A stretch of 45,514 nt of DNA from Cytophagales bacterium (GTDB taxonomy: Bacteria; Bacteroidota; Bacteroidia; Cytophagales; Thermoflexibacteraceae). The position numbers and the translations under genes were made by a program. Positions 23,991 to 32,375 of this stretch are shown here, piece by piece. The notes under the pieces are model-generated. The model was not told the origin of the DNA and did no database searches. It was given only the letters and a program-made list of their open reading frames with translations. The stretch covers positions 1 to 45,514 of the forward strand of contig JAAFJS010000015.1 of assembly GCA_013298985.1 (NCBI GenBank), given 5' to 3'. How positions within the stretch are numbered: the stretch's first letter is position 1; every line of letters begins with the position of its first letter.

Positions 23991-26591
23991 ATGAATGGCA
24001 TATTCCAACAGCACAGGTTTGGTTATTTGATAATGCGAAATCCTTATATAATATCATTACGATTACTTTCACTATTTACATTATTTTTTATAGTGTTTGC
24101 CAATTTTGCTTTTGCTCAAAAAAGCAAGATAGATAGCCTCGTTGGGGTCATTAAAAATACGCAAACTTCCAATTATTTGCCTCTTTTTGACCAGCTACAA
24201 AGCGAGATTAGCGCGGTAGATTCAGCCAAACAGATTTCTGAGGCGGCGAGTATTGTCAATCAGTTTTCTTTTCCCATGAATGAAAAGGCTTGGTTTCTGG
24301 CAATGCGAAATCTGGCAATCGTGTATCGAGAGAAAAAAGATTTTTTTACGGCTATCCAAACGGCAACGGAGGCGTATGAAAAAACGGGAAAAGAAGACCA
24401 ACTGGAAATTGCTGTGCTTGCCAAAACGCTGGGACGTTGCTATGTCCATTTGCTCAAAGCTGACCTTGCCTTGCAGTATTTTCTGACCGCCAGTGAAAAA
24501 TTCAAACAGTTAAATATGCCTTTGTATGCCGCAGAGATGTACTACGAAGCCGCCAATCTTCATTATAGCGTCAATGACTTTCCCATGACCAAAAAATTGA
24601 TGTTGCAGGCTGTCCAACTGGGAGAAGGCAAAACGACTGACCGCTATTTTATCAGTGCCTTGAATACGCTGGGCTTGGTTGCGATTAAGGAGTATGAAAA
24701 CGAACAGGCAAATGAATATTTTGAGCAAGCAACTAAGGTAGCAGTTCAGGCAAAGGATACGATTTGGATAGGCATGGTTGCAGGGAACTGGGGCAGGGTC
24801 TATGAACAAACTGCCAACTACCCCAAGGCAATGGCAAATTATAATCTTTCTTTGGTGTATAGTCAAAAATATAACCAATACAACTGGGTGGTCAAGGCAT
24901 TGAGCAACATGGCGAAGGTGGCAATTTTGCAAAAACAGTACGCCAATGCCAAGCAAGACTTAGACCGCGCTTTGCTTATTGCGGATAAGCACCAAGTCTA
25001 TTTTGAAAGAGAAACTATTTACAAAATAGCTTCTGAATACTACGAGGCAATAAGAGATTTTGAAAAAGCATATCGTAATCACCTCAAATACAAAGAAGTA
25101 GAAGACTCGCTTACGCGTTTTGGGAATAAGTTAGCCCTAAGAAATGTAGAAACTGCCTTTAGTTTTGACAAAAAACAAGCAGAAATCGAGGTGCTAAAAA
25201 AAGAAAACACCAATATAAAAGCAATCACCCAACGGCAGGCTCTGCTCATCATTTTTGGCATATTTTGTTTCATAGTAGTGGGCGCATTGGTCTATATTCT
25301 TTATAATAGTATCATTTATGCCAACCAACTTAATAAAGAATTAGAAAAAAAACAGTCCGATTTGATGCAGTATAGTGAGGAAGTTCAGTCGCAAAATGAG
25401 CATCTTCTCCGCCTAAATGAAAAAATGACCCTCCAAAAAAGCCAGATTTTAGAGCAAAGGAATTACTTAAAAGATTTGACAGAAAGTATAGATGAGCAAA
25501 AGGAAAAAATAAAACTTCAAAATAAAAACCTCGCAGAAGCTAATCTGGTCATCAAGGAGCAAAATAGCGAAATAGAAACCCAGTTGGAGCAGTTAGTCCA
25601 TGCCAATTTCAAAGTCATCGAACAAAAAGAAGCAATACTCAAACAGCGCAATAGCTTTAAAAGATTATTAGAAAATTTAGACAAGTACAAGGACAGACTT
25701 ATTGCTCACAAGGGGCAAGTCAAAGCACAGCGCAATGATTTGAAAAGACTCATAGAAGTCATTACGCGCTACAAAGACCAAATCCAAGAGCAAAAACAAG
25801 AACTCGTTTCCCTCAATGAAGAAATCAAAACCATGTACGAGCAAATGGAGGGAAAGGTACAAGTACGCACTGGCGAACTCCAAATCGCAGTACAGAAGTT
25901 ACTCAAGCAAAACCAAGACTTAGAGCAGTTCTCCTTTATCGTTTCACACAACCTGCGCGCGCCCGTAGCACGTATCTTAGGCTTGGCTAATATTTTTAAC
26001 TTCGAGAAAATAGACGACTTTTTTAATGTAGAGATTCTAAACAAAACCAAACTCATCGCCATAGAGCTGGATACTATCCTGCACGACCTGACCAATATCC
26101 TAACCATTCGTAGCAACTTAGAGCAAAAAATGGAAACCGTAAACCTCAGAGAAGAGCTTGATGCAGTGGCAAATCGCCTCCAAAACGAAATCGAGGAAGC
26201 CAAAGCAGACATTAAAATAGACTTTACAGCCATTACTGAGCTTTATTCTATCAAAGAATACGTCCATAATATTTTCTACCAACTGCTCTCCAATGCCCTC
26301 AAATTCCGTAGGCAGAGGCGACAACTATTTATCGAAATTAAGGCTATCTGTTCAGATAATTATGTCTGCATCTCCTTCAAAGACAATGGTTTAGGTATCA
26401 ACTTATTAAACATAGATTCCTACAAAGTGTTTGGGCTTTACCAGCGTATGCACACCCACGTAGAGGGCAAAGGGCTGGGGCTGTATCTGGTCAAAACTGA
26501 GATAGAAATGCTGGGTGGCAGGGCAGAAGTCCAAAGCGAAGAAGACAAAGGCAGCACCTTTACCGTATTTTTTCCACTGCGCTACCATTAA
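23991..26591 (+). CDS. TPR- and coiled-coil sensor histidine kinase
   Basis: 866 residues. Signal-like N-terminus (start at 23991, or at 24033 as Met15, which gives a cleaner signal). Periplasmic TPR-type repeats cover about 45-385. A membrane segment ('LLIIFGIFCFIVVGALVYIL', about 417-440) is followed by about 200 residues of cytoplasmic coiled coil with an internal repeat. The kinase core has the phospho-acceptor in 'FIVSHNLRAP' (H653), the N-box in 'LLSNALKFR' (N768), and 'DNGLGINL' and 'GKGLGLYLV' for ATP binding. It should phosphorylate itself and then a response regulator, none of which is in the window. No receiver domain is fused. Stimulus unknown; the sensor may bind a periplasmic ligand via the TPRs. 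Confidence 0.9.
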   Translation: MNGIFQQHRFGYLIMRNPYIISLRLLSLFTLFFIVFANFAFAQKSKIDSLVGVIKNTQTSNYLPLFDQLQSEISAVDSAKQISEAASIVNQFSFPMNEKAWFLAMRNLAIVYREKKDFFTAIQTATEAYEKTGKEDQLEIAVLAKTLGRCYVHLLKADLALQYFLTASEKFKQLNMPLYAAEMYYEAANLHYSVNDFPMTKKLMLQAVQLGEGKTTDRYFISALNTLGLVAIKEYENEQANEYFEQATKVAVQAKDTIWIGMVAGNWGRVYEQTANYPKAMANYNLSLVYSQKYNQYNWVVKALSNMAKVAILQKQYANAKQDLDRALLIADKHQVYFERETIYKIASEYYEAIRDFEKAYRNHLKYKEVEDSLTRFGNKLALRNVETAFSFDKKQAEIEVLKKENTNIKAITQRQALLIIFGIFCFIVVGALVYILYNSIIYANQLNKELEKKQSDLMQYSEEVQSQNEHLLRLNEKMTLQKSQILEQRNYLKDLTESIDEQKEKIKLQNKNLAEANLVIKEQNSEIETQLEQLVHANFKVIEQKEAILKQRNSFKRLLENLDKYKDRLIAHKGQVKAQRNDLKRLIEVITRYKDQIQEQKQELVSLNEEIKTMYEQMEGKVQVRTGELQIAVQKLLKQNQDLEQFSFIVSHNLRAPVARILGLANIFNFEKIDDFFNVEILNKTKLIAIELDTILHDLTNILTIRSNLEQKMETVNLREELDAVANRLQNEIEEAKADIKIDFTAITELYSIKEYVHNIFYQLLSNALKFRRQRRQLFIEIKAICSDNYVCISFKDNGLGINLLNIDSYKVFGLYQRMHTHVEGKGLGLYLVKTEIEMLGGRAEVQSEEDKGSTFTVFFPLRYH

Positions 26592-26592
26592 A

Positions 26593-26632
26593 ATAACCAC
26601 TCCTACCCGCCTGAGCCAGTAAAAGTGGTTAT
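26593..26632. terminator. Possible bidirectional terminator
   Basis: ATAACCACT (26593-26601) pairs exactly with AGTGGTTAT (26624-26632) around a 22-nt loop. It lies 1 bp after the kinase stop and 19 bp before the stop of the converging gene. A moderate hairpin with AT-rich flanks. Confidence 0.5.
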
Positions 26633-26651
26633 CAAATTTAACGTCAAAAGC

Positions 26652-27278
26652 CTACTTTTTAATCTTCACTACCTGACCTATCGTTTTTTCGCTATTCCCA
26701 ACAAAGATAACATACTCGCCGCTTGGCATAGTAGCAAGGTCAAAAATGCGATTGTACTTTTTCAAATCAGATGTTGCGCTATACACCGTTTCGCCACGCA
26801 CATCATTGATATAGATGCTTACAGGCTCATCTGTATTGCTGGCATAAGAAACTTTTACTTTCTTACTACCTTCTATTGCATTTACCTTTGCTTCCAAAGA
26901 AGGCATTGCCGCAATAGCAATTTCTTTCTTTTCGTAGAAATCGCCCGTTCTTACCTCTACAGCGTAAGTGCCGTTCCCAAATTTTTTCAAATCATATACT
27001 CGACCCACTTCTTTCTCGTTAAAGAAATCATTATGAAGTTGATTCCCTTTATCATCGCGAATAGTCAAAGTTACTCTTTGAACGTTTTGAGCAGAATACG
27101 CAAATACAAATTGTTGCTTATTCTTTACCGCATACACCACATACTTAAATTCACCTACAGGAAGAACTTTCTCCATAGAAACGTTTCCAGCAAGTGCGCC
27201 GTCTGCCAAACCCAGTGTTACTGCGCCTACCATTAATACAACGATTAATACGAAGGCATTACTCATGATTGTTCTCAT
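26652..27278 (-). CDS. Secreted protein with two similar beta-sandwich halves
   Basis: 208 residues with an N-terminal signal (about 1-30, 'DGALAG'). Two halves look alike. The first (about 62-118) has 'RVTLTIRDDKGNQLHNDFF', 'GRVYDLKKFGNGTYAVEVRT'. The second (about 147-205) has 'PVSIYINDVRGETVYSATS', 'NRIFDLATMPSGEYVIFVGN'. The shape (strand, D/N-turn, 'YDL...G.Y.V.V') is that of the Ig-like, Por-secretion-tail-like domains of Bacteroidota, but the second half is not clearly a cargo signal. It converges with the kinase gene. The second ATG at 27266 would also serve. A palindrome lies in its leader (27323-27341). Confidence 0.65.
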   Translation of the reverse strand: MRTIMSNAFVLIVVLMVGAVTLGLADGALAGNVSMEKVLPVGEFKYVVYAVKNKQQFVFAYSAQNVQRVTLTIRDDKGNQLHNDFFNEKEVGRVYDLKKFGNGTYAVEVRTGDFYEKKEIAIAAMPSLEAKVNAIEGSKKVKVSYASNTDEPVSIYINDVRGETVYSATSDLKKYNRIFDLATMPSGEYVIFVGNSEKTIGQVVKIKK

Positions 27279-27839
27279 TTTTTAGAAATTTTAAAAAGTT
27301 TTTAATAAAAGAACTCTTTTTTGTAATATTTGAAATATTACGGTGCAAAATTTGCAAAATTTGTAATACAAAGCAAATCGAGGTAAGGCAGGTAACACGT
27401 TTGTCATGTAAGGTGAGTCTAAATTTAAAATTATAATCGCCTGAAAAATAGGAAACTAATTCCCAAACTATAAATTAATTTTTATTTAAAAAGCAAAATG
27501 AAAAGAAATAATACTTTTTAAAATATTGATTATCAAAATATTATAAATATAAAAAGTCAAAAAATTAGAAAATGTAAGTTTTGTTGAAAGATTACAGTAA
27601 AAAATAGATGATTTAACACTATTTTAATATTTGTTTATGCGAATTTATATAAAAAACAATATGATTTTAAATTTGTATAATCGTTTTAGCAAATATTTAA
27701 AGAATTAAAAACAGTTTTTCTAACTACTCAAATTTCATAGAAGGCTTTTTATTATATTTTTCCATACTGCAACTACAGCCTTTTTAAACGATTGTTTACT
27801 TTTGTGGTAGATTATCATTTTTAGTCAATTTTTTTAATC
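27279..27839. other. 561-bp AT-rich spacer
   Basis: No gene or RNA gene recognised. It is very AT-rich and contains an inverted repeat GTAATATT-TGA-AATATTAC (27323-27341), 45 bp upstream of the minus-strand gene, a possible operator or leader hairpin, and the -7 box of the SGNH gene at 27797. The rest holds nothing I can identify. Confidence 0.55.
27797..27804 (+). promoter_or_regulatory. -7 element for the SGNH/DUF1707 unit
   Basis: TACTTTTG matches TAnnTTTG with the start codon at 27840, giving a leader of about 30 nt. No TTG at the usual spacing was found, so this is the -7 box only. Confidence 0.4.
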
Positions 27840-28586
27840 ATGTTTTTATATTTTTTCGCACTATTTTCTGCGATTTTGTTTTTTCCCTTATTACTTTGGC
27901 AGGGAAAAAAGGTAAAGAAAAACGTATTGCGCTTGCCCATAGCAAGTGGCGAAGCATACGGAGTTTGTGGAAAGGGAGAGGTTTTACATCTCATTGTCTT
28001 GGGTGAATCTACGGTAGCAGGCGTGGGCGCACGCACCCAAGAATCTGCCTTGGCAGGGCAGATTGCTCACTACTTAGCTCAGAAAGCCAATGCCCAAATC
28101 CACTGGCAAGCCATTGGTAAAAATGGGGTTACTATCAAAGAGTTTTCCTCAGAAATACTTGATACGCAAGAAATTAGAAAAGTAGATTTTGTGGTGATTG
28201 CTTTGGGGGCAAATGATGTTTTTCGTCTGCATAGCCCTAAGCATTGGCTCGCGTATCTCACACAACTCACTGAAAAAGTGAGAGGTATGACAGAAAACAG
28301 TGTAATTTTATTGGCAAATATTCCACCTGTGGGTAGTTTTACGGCTATTCCTCAGCCTTTGCGTTTCATTTTGGGCTTATGCGCCTCAGCTCTTGATAAT
28401 GCTACTAAAAAATGGGCAAAAAAACAACTATATTTGAGCTATTCACAAGCTATTTTTCCAGCAGAACCTCAATATTTGAGCATTGATGGTATTCACCCTT
28501 CGGAACTTGCCTATCAGGTTTGGGGAGAAAAATTGGCAGAGGAATTATGGCATCAAAAAGGAACTTTTATTTTTCCGCGCATTTAA
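27840..28586 (+). CDS. SGNH/GDSL-family hydrolase, membrane-anchored
   Basis: 248 residues. An N-terminal hydrophobic stretch (1-20) is either an anchor or an uncleaved signal. The catalytic blocks are all present: 'IVLGESTVAGVG' (S57, with GES in place of GDS), 'AIGKNGVTI' (G93), 'ALGANDVFR' (N125) and 'IDGIHPSELAY' (D216, H219). The family cleaves esters or thioesters or removes acetyl groups. It would act at the periplasmic face or within the membrane surface; the substrate is unknown. The downstream gene begins 58 bp later on the same strand, so co-transcription is likely. Confidence 0.82.
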   Translation: MFLYFFALFSAILFFPLLLWQGKKVKKNVLRLPIASGEAYGVCGKGEVLHLIVLGESTVAGVGARTQESALAGQIAHYLAQKANAQIHWQAIGKNGVTIKEFSSEILDTQEIRKVDFVVIALGANDVFRLHSPKHWLAYLTQLTEKVRGMTENSVILLANIPPVGSFTAIPQPLRFILGLCASALDNATKKWAKKQLYLSYSQAIFPAEPQYLSIDGIHPSELAYQVWGEKLAEELWHQKGTFIFPRI

Positions 28587-28643
28587 TAAATATTATATTA
28601 TTTTTGAAAAATTTTATATAAATATCTTTTAACTAATCTTGAT

Positions 28644-29345
28644 ATGAAAACAATCTATGGACTACCCAAAAAGCGAGAGGAGGTGATTGAGGAGTTACAA
28701 ACGGCTTTTACAAATCAGAATCTTGATGATACAGAATACGAAAATAGACTCAACGAGGCTCTTGCCGCCAAGTCCATAGAAGAACTGGAAATGACTGTAT
28801 TTGACTTTCCTGCTGAAATAAAAAACAAGTTGTTTCCTCAAAACTCTGCTATTCAAGAAGTTAAGTCTTCGGGTTTGGCTAATCACTTGCCATCTGAGCA
28901 AGGTACTGATGTTTACCGAGCCATTATGAATGAAGACAAGCGACAAATATCACAATTAGGCGCGCTAACAATGAATTTCTTAGCGGTGATGAGTTCACAA
29001 ACGATTGATTTTCGCAAGAGTCAGTTAGAAGGAAATCGCTTTAAGTTGCACGTGGAGTGTTTATTAGGCAAGACTGTGATAGACCTCAGAAATGAAGATT
29101 TGGCAGGTAAGCACATCGATATTTGGGTGGGTGGAGGCTTAGGTGAGATAAAAATACTTCTCCCCATGGGCGGCTCTATCCAGCAAGAAGCACAGTTTTT
29201 TGGTGGAAATTTTACCATGAAAGACAAACGCAAGAGCTGGTTAAGGAAACTTACAGGAAACAAACCAGCGGAAACGCCTCAAATTCAGTTCTCTTTGACC
29301 TTACATGGCACTTACTGGCTGGGGAATGTAGATGTGGTTTATTAA
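28644..29345 (+). CDS. DUF1707-like, LiaF-type domain protein
   Basis: 233 residues without a signal or membrane segment. The N-terminal 55 residues ('KREEVIEELQTAFTNQNLDD', 'YENRLNEALAAKSIEELE') follow the DUF1707 pattern found ahead of membrane or toxin-response domains. The C-terminal half ('NRFKLHVECLLGKTVIDLRN', 'IDIWVGGGLGEIKILLPMGG') looks like the beta-helix-like C-terminal domain of LiaF/VraT cell-wall-stress proteins. Function is inferred only from those domains; it is cytoplasmic, since no membrane helix joins the halves. It probably shares the SGNH transcript. Confidence 0.6.
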   Translation: MKTIYGLPKKREEVIEELQTAFTNQNLDDTEYENRLNEALAAKSIEELEMTVFDFPAEIKNKLFPQNSAIQEVKSSGLANHLPSEQGTDVYRAIMNEDKRQISQLGALTMNFLAVMSSQTIDFRKSQLEGNRFKLHVECLLGKTVIDLRNEDLAGKHIDIWVGGGLGEIKILLPMGGSIQQEAQFFGGNFTMKDKRKSWLRKLTGNKPAETPQIQFSLTLHGTYWLGNVDVVY

Positions 29346-29386
29346 ATTTTTTTTGTTATAGCCCCTATTTGCCTCGTATAAAAAAG

Positions 29387-29459
29387 AGGCTGCCCAAAAA
29401 TCTTGCCGTTAAAACGGTGAGGCTAAAATTAAAAAACCTGACTTTTCGGGCAGCCTTTT
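29387..29459 (+). terminator. Terminator-like hairpin with a TAAA palindrome in its loop
   Basis: AGGCTGCCC (29387-29395) pairs exactly with GGGCAGCCT (29448-29456), followed by TTT. The unusually long 52-nt loop contains CCGTTAAAACGG (29406-29417), the same palindrome core as at 15702-15713. It lies between the converging DUF1707-like and fucosidase genes and may serve both. Confidence 0.6.
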
Positions 29460-29473
29460 AGACCTAAAAATTT

Positions 29474-30940
29474 TTATTTTTCAGTTCCTTCTATCTTAAA
29501 TGTATAGGCGTACTTGCAGGGGCGTTTTGCGTCCGCTTGTAGTTCCTTTGGAATCTCGATGGTCAAGCCTTTGGTGGCATCATAAGTCCATTTTAGAGGA
29601 GTTTCCACGCCAAGCATTTTGATTTCAGAGCCTTCTTTGGGTACTATATTTTTGATATTCAAGGCTTTGCCTACCCACTTTAAGCTGATAGCATAAATAT
29701 AGTTTTTATCTGCACTTTGGGTATAGCGTATGGTTTCGCCTTCTTTGTAGTTATTGAGGCTTTGGGTTGTATAAATAGCTTCTCCGTTCACATTGAGCCA
29801 CTTACCCATTTCAGCGAGGCGTTCTACACTGGGTGCAGGAATTTCGCCATCAGCTTTGGGTCCGATATTGAGCAAGTAATTGCCGCCTTTGGAGGAAATA
29901 TCTACTAAATTATGCACCAGCATTTCCGCAGATTTCCACTTGTTATCATTCTTTTTGAAGCCCCAAGTATCGTTCATCGTCATACAGGATTCCCAAGGAA
30001 GCCCGTCAGACTTGCCCTCCAAAATTTCCTGTTCGGGTGTACCAAAATCACCTGCCGCGTCTGCGTTTTCGTTCATGCCTTGCATACCTTTTCTGCCCTT
30101 GCCCACGCGATTATTGATGATGAGTGAAGGCTTCATATTTCTCAAATAATTGTATAAATCCTTGCCCTGTGGCTCTGTCCATTCAGGAATCCATTCTCCA
30201 TCAAACCAAATCACAGCAGGGTCATAATTTTTAACTAATTCATCAAGCTGGGGTTTCATGTAATTAGCTACATATTTACCAAAATTTGGGTTGCTCTTTT
30301 TATTTGTATGATATTCTGGAAAGTGAGGAGCCTGTGCGTCAGGGTGATGCCAGTCCATGATGGAATGATAAAAACACAAAATAATGCCTTGTGCCTTGCA
30401 CTCGTCAGCCAATGCCCTGAGAATGTCTTTCTTGTAGGGTGCAAAATCCATGATGTCATAGTTAGAAACTTTGGAATCCCACAAGCCAAAGCCATCATGG
30501 TGCTTCGAGGTGATGACGATGTACTTCATGCCTGCGTCTTTGGCGATGCGTACCCATTCCTTCGCATCATACTTGGTAGGATTGAACTGCTTGGCATATT
30601 CCTCATATTCAGCCACAGGAATACGAGCTGAATTCATAATCCACTCGCCAATCTGGTCTTGCCTCAGCACAGAATCCTTGTGCTGACCCGCAGGAATGGC
30701 ATACAAGCCCCAGTGAATAAACATTCCAAAACGTGCGTCTTTCCACCATTTCATGCGTGCGTCGCGTTCTTCTTTGGTTTCGTCCTTGATATAATCCTTC
30801 ATGGCTGTTTCCGCAGGAGTAGTAGCAACGGTGCTGTCTTGTTTTTGTTCGGCAGTTTGTGAGCCTGAGCCACCGCAGGCAGAGAACAGAAGCGAAATTA
30901 TTGTCGCTAAGGTCAGGTTTTTGAGAGATAAGGTTTTCAT
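29474..30940 (-). CDS. Alpha-L-fucosidase, GH29 lipoprotein
   Basis: 488 residues from the ATG at 30940; the frame extends two codons to a TTG. The lipoprotein signal ends 'LLFSAC' (lipidated Cys22). The GH29 barrel motifs are clear: 'ARFGMFIHWGLYAIPAGQ', 'YIVITSKHHDGFGLWDS', 'GIILCFYHSIMDWHHPD' and 'AVIWFDGEWIPEW', where the Asp of WFDG (D247) is the expected nucleophile. A C-terminal beta-sandwich follows ('IYAISLKWVGKALNIKNI'). It removes alpha-L-fucose from glycans at the outer membrane or in the periplasm. No SusC/SusD genes or other glycosidases are adjacent, so it is not part of a visible utilisation locus. Confidence 0.92.
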   Translation of the reverse strand: MKTLSLKNLTLATIISLLFSACGGSGSQTAEQKQDSTVATTPAETAMKDYIKDETKEERDARMKWWKDARFGMFIHWGLYAIPAGQHKDSVLRQDQIGEWIMNSARIPVAEYEEYAKQFNPTKYDAKEWVRIAKDAGMKYIVITSKHHDGFGLWDSKVSNYDIMDFAPYKKDILRALADECKAQGIILCFYHSIMDWHHPDAQAPHFPEYHTNKKSNPNFGKYVANYMKPQLDELVKNYDPAVIWFDGEWIPEWTEPQGKDLYNYLRNMKPSLIINNRVGKGRKGMQGMNENADAAGDFGTPEQEILEGKSDGLPWESCMTMNDTWGFKKNDNKWKSAEMLVHNLVDISSKGGNYLLNIGPKADGEIPAPSVERLAEMGKWLNVNGEAIYTTQSLNNYKEGETIRYTQSADKNYIYAISLKWVGKALNIKNIVPKEGSEIKMLGVETPLKWTYDATKGLTIEIPKELQADAKRPCKYAYTFKIEGTEK

Positions 30941-31003
30941 TTTCAATTAATTAGAATATATAAAATTTTATAAAATTGCAAAATAGACCTTTAAAAGACT
31001 TCA

Positions 31004-32224
31004 TTAACCTGGTACTTCCCTTGGTGGCGCAGTAGCTACGAAGTCTTGGTAATAACGATTAGCGTATTGATGAAGTAACTCTTTGATTCTGTCCAGTTTT
31101 TTGCTTCTCACTATCAGTCCTGCGTGCATCTCCATATTCATTCGCCAGCATATTTCGGGGTCATTATAGGCAGAAGTATCAGGGTGAAGCTGTTTCGCCA
31201 ATGAAACAATGATGCCCGAATAGTCTTTATTAATCTTAGGAAGTTTGTACTCGTCTTGATATACCTCCATTTTTGCCCATTCACTCCACAGATTGATACC
31301 ACTCGAAGCCTCTACCATTTCCACAATATTTGCGCCACCCACGCGTGCCGAAGTTTCTAAGAAATAGAGCTTTCCGTCTGCGTGCGCTTTGATAAACTCG
31401 GTATGAGAAGCCCCACGACGCAAGCCAAAAGACTGGAGTACGGCTTGGTTCATGGCTAAGAGTGCTTTTTCTTCGTCAGTGCCATAAGTCATGGTGTGAG
31501 AACGAAATACACCGCCTTCGTGCGCTACCTCCATAGGGGTATTCATGTATTGATGTGCGCGAGCAAATATGACTTTATCTTGATTCGTCAGTGCATCTAC
31601 GTGAAAAACATCACCAGGAATAAATTGCTCTAATAGGTACTGGAAACGCCTATCGCCCAGACTGTCTAAGATTTGCCAAAGTTGGTCAGCCGTATGAATT
31701 TTTTTGATGCCGATTGCCGAAGCTGCCGAACGAGGTTTTAATACCCAAGGCGCAGGCACTTTGTCTATATATTCCTTAACAGTTTCATTATTAAAAACAT
31801 CAGAAAATGGCGGAACAAGCAAGCCGCTGTCTTGTGCCTGCACGCGCATAGCGAGCTTGTCCCTGAAATGTCGCGCAGTAGTCTGACCCATGCCAGCCAT
31901 TCTAAACTCCTCGCGGACATGGGCAACGCGCTCGACATCATAGTCATCTAAGGCAACAATGAGGTCAAACTTGTGTTCACGCATGATGTAGGCAATTCCT
32001 TTCATCACATTTTCCATATTTACATTGTCGTTGTCATCACCAATGTAAAAAATCTCGTCCAAACTTTCGCGAGGCCATTCCTTGTTCTCTAACTTTTTGG
32101 AAGTGATGAGCATGACCTTGCACCCCAGTTCTTTGCAGGTTTGCATGAATTGTACTCCCTTGAAATAGGTCGTAAAGCAGAGTACAGATTGGATATGTCT
32201 TTGTTTAATGTCTTTTTTTGCCAC
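31004..32224 (-). CDS. ATP-grasp domain protein (carboxylate-amine ligase-like)
   Basis: 406 residues from a GTG at 32224, giving the natural N-terminus 'MAKKDIKQRHIQSVLCFTTY'; the longer frame starts at a TTG (32257) and adds 11 residues. An N-terminal pre-grasp domain is followed by ATP-grasp features: 'APWVLKPRSAASAIGIKKI' (ATP-binding Lys), 'YLLEQFIPGDVFHVDALT' and 'LYFLETSARVGGANIVEMVE' (metal-binding E-x-N-like region). The family joins a carboxylate to an amine or thiol via an acyl phosphate. The substrate pair is not visible, and no biosynthetic partner is next to it. Cytoplasmic; no signal peptide. Confidence 0.82.
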   Translation of the reverse strand: MAKKDIKQRHIQSVLCFTTYFKGVQFMQTCKELGCKVMLITSKKLENKEWPRESLDEIFYIGDDNDNVNMENVMKGIAYIMREHKFDLIVALDDYDVERVAHVREEFRMAGMGQTTARHFRDKLAMRVQAQDSGLLVPPFSDVFNNETVKEYIDKVPAPWVLKPRSAASAIGIKKIHTADQLWQILDSLGDRRFQYLLEQFIPGDVFHVDALTNQDKVIFARAHQYMNTPMEVAHEGGVFRSHTMTYGTDEEKALLAMNQAVLQSFGLRRGASHTEFIKAHADGKLYFLETSARVGGANIVEMVEASSGINLWSEWAKMEVYQDEYKLPKINKDYSGIIVSLAKQLHPDTSAYNDPEICWRMNMEMHAGLIVRSKKLDRIKELLHQYANRYYQDFVATAPPREVPG

Positions 32225-32375
32225 GTTGGTATTGATGATTAGCGTTAAGATTTGCAATTAGTCAAATAAATTGCTTAATTACAAAAAGATGAAAGATAAA
32301 ATTTTTTTAACGCCAAAAAGTGATTGGGTCTATTCAAGCAGTTTTTTTACAAATAAACGTCGATTCACCCAACTA

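Noticed and set aside
26625-27236. Long plus-strand frame opposite the two-repeat secreted protein
   Set aside because: The minus-strand frame has a signal peptide and an internal duplication; the plus-strand one has neither.
32225-32257. TTG start for the ATP-grasp gene
   Set aside because: The GTG at 32224 gives the natural N-terminus; the added 11 residues are hydrophobic and unlike the rest.
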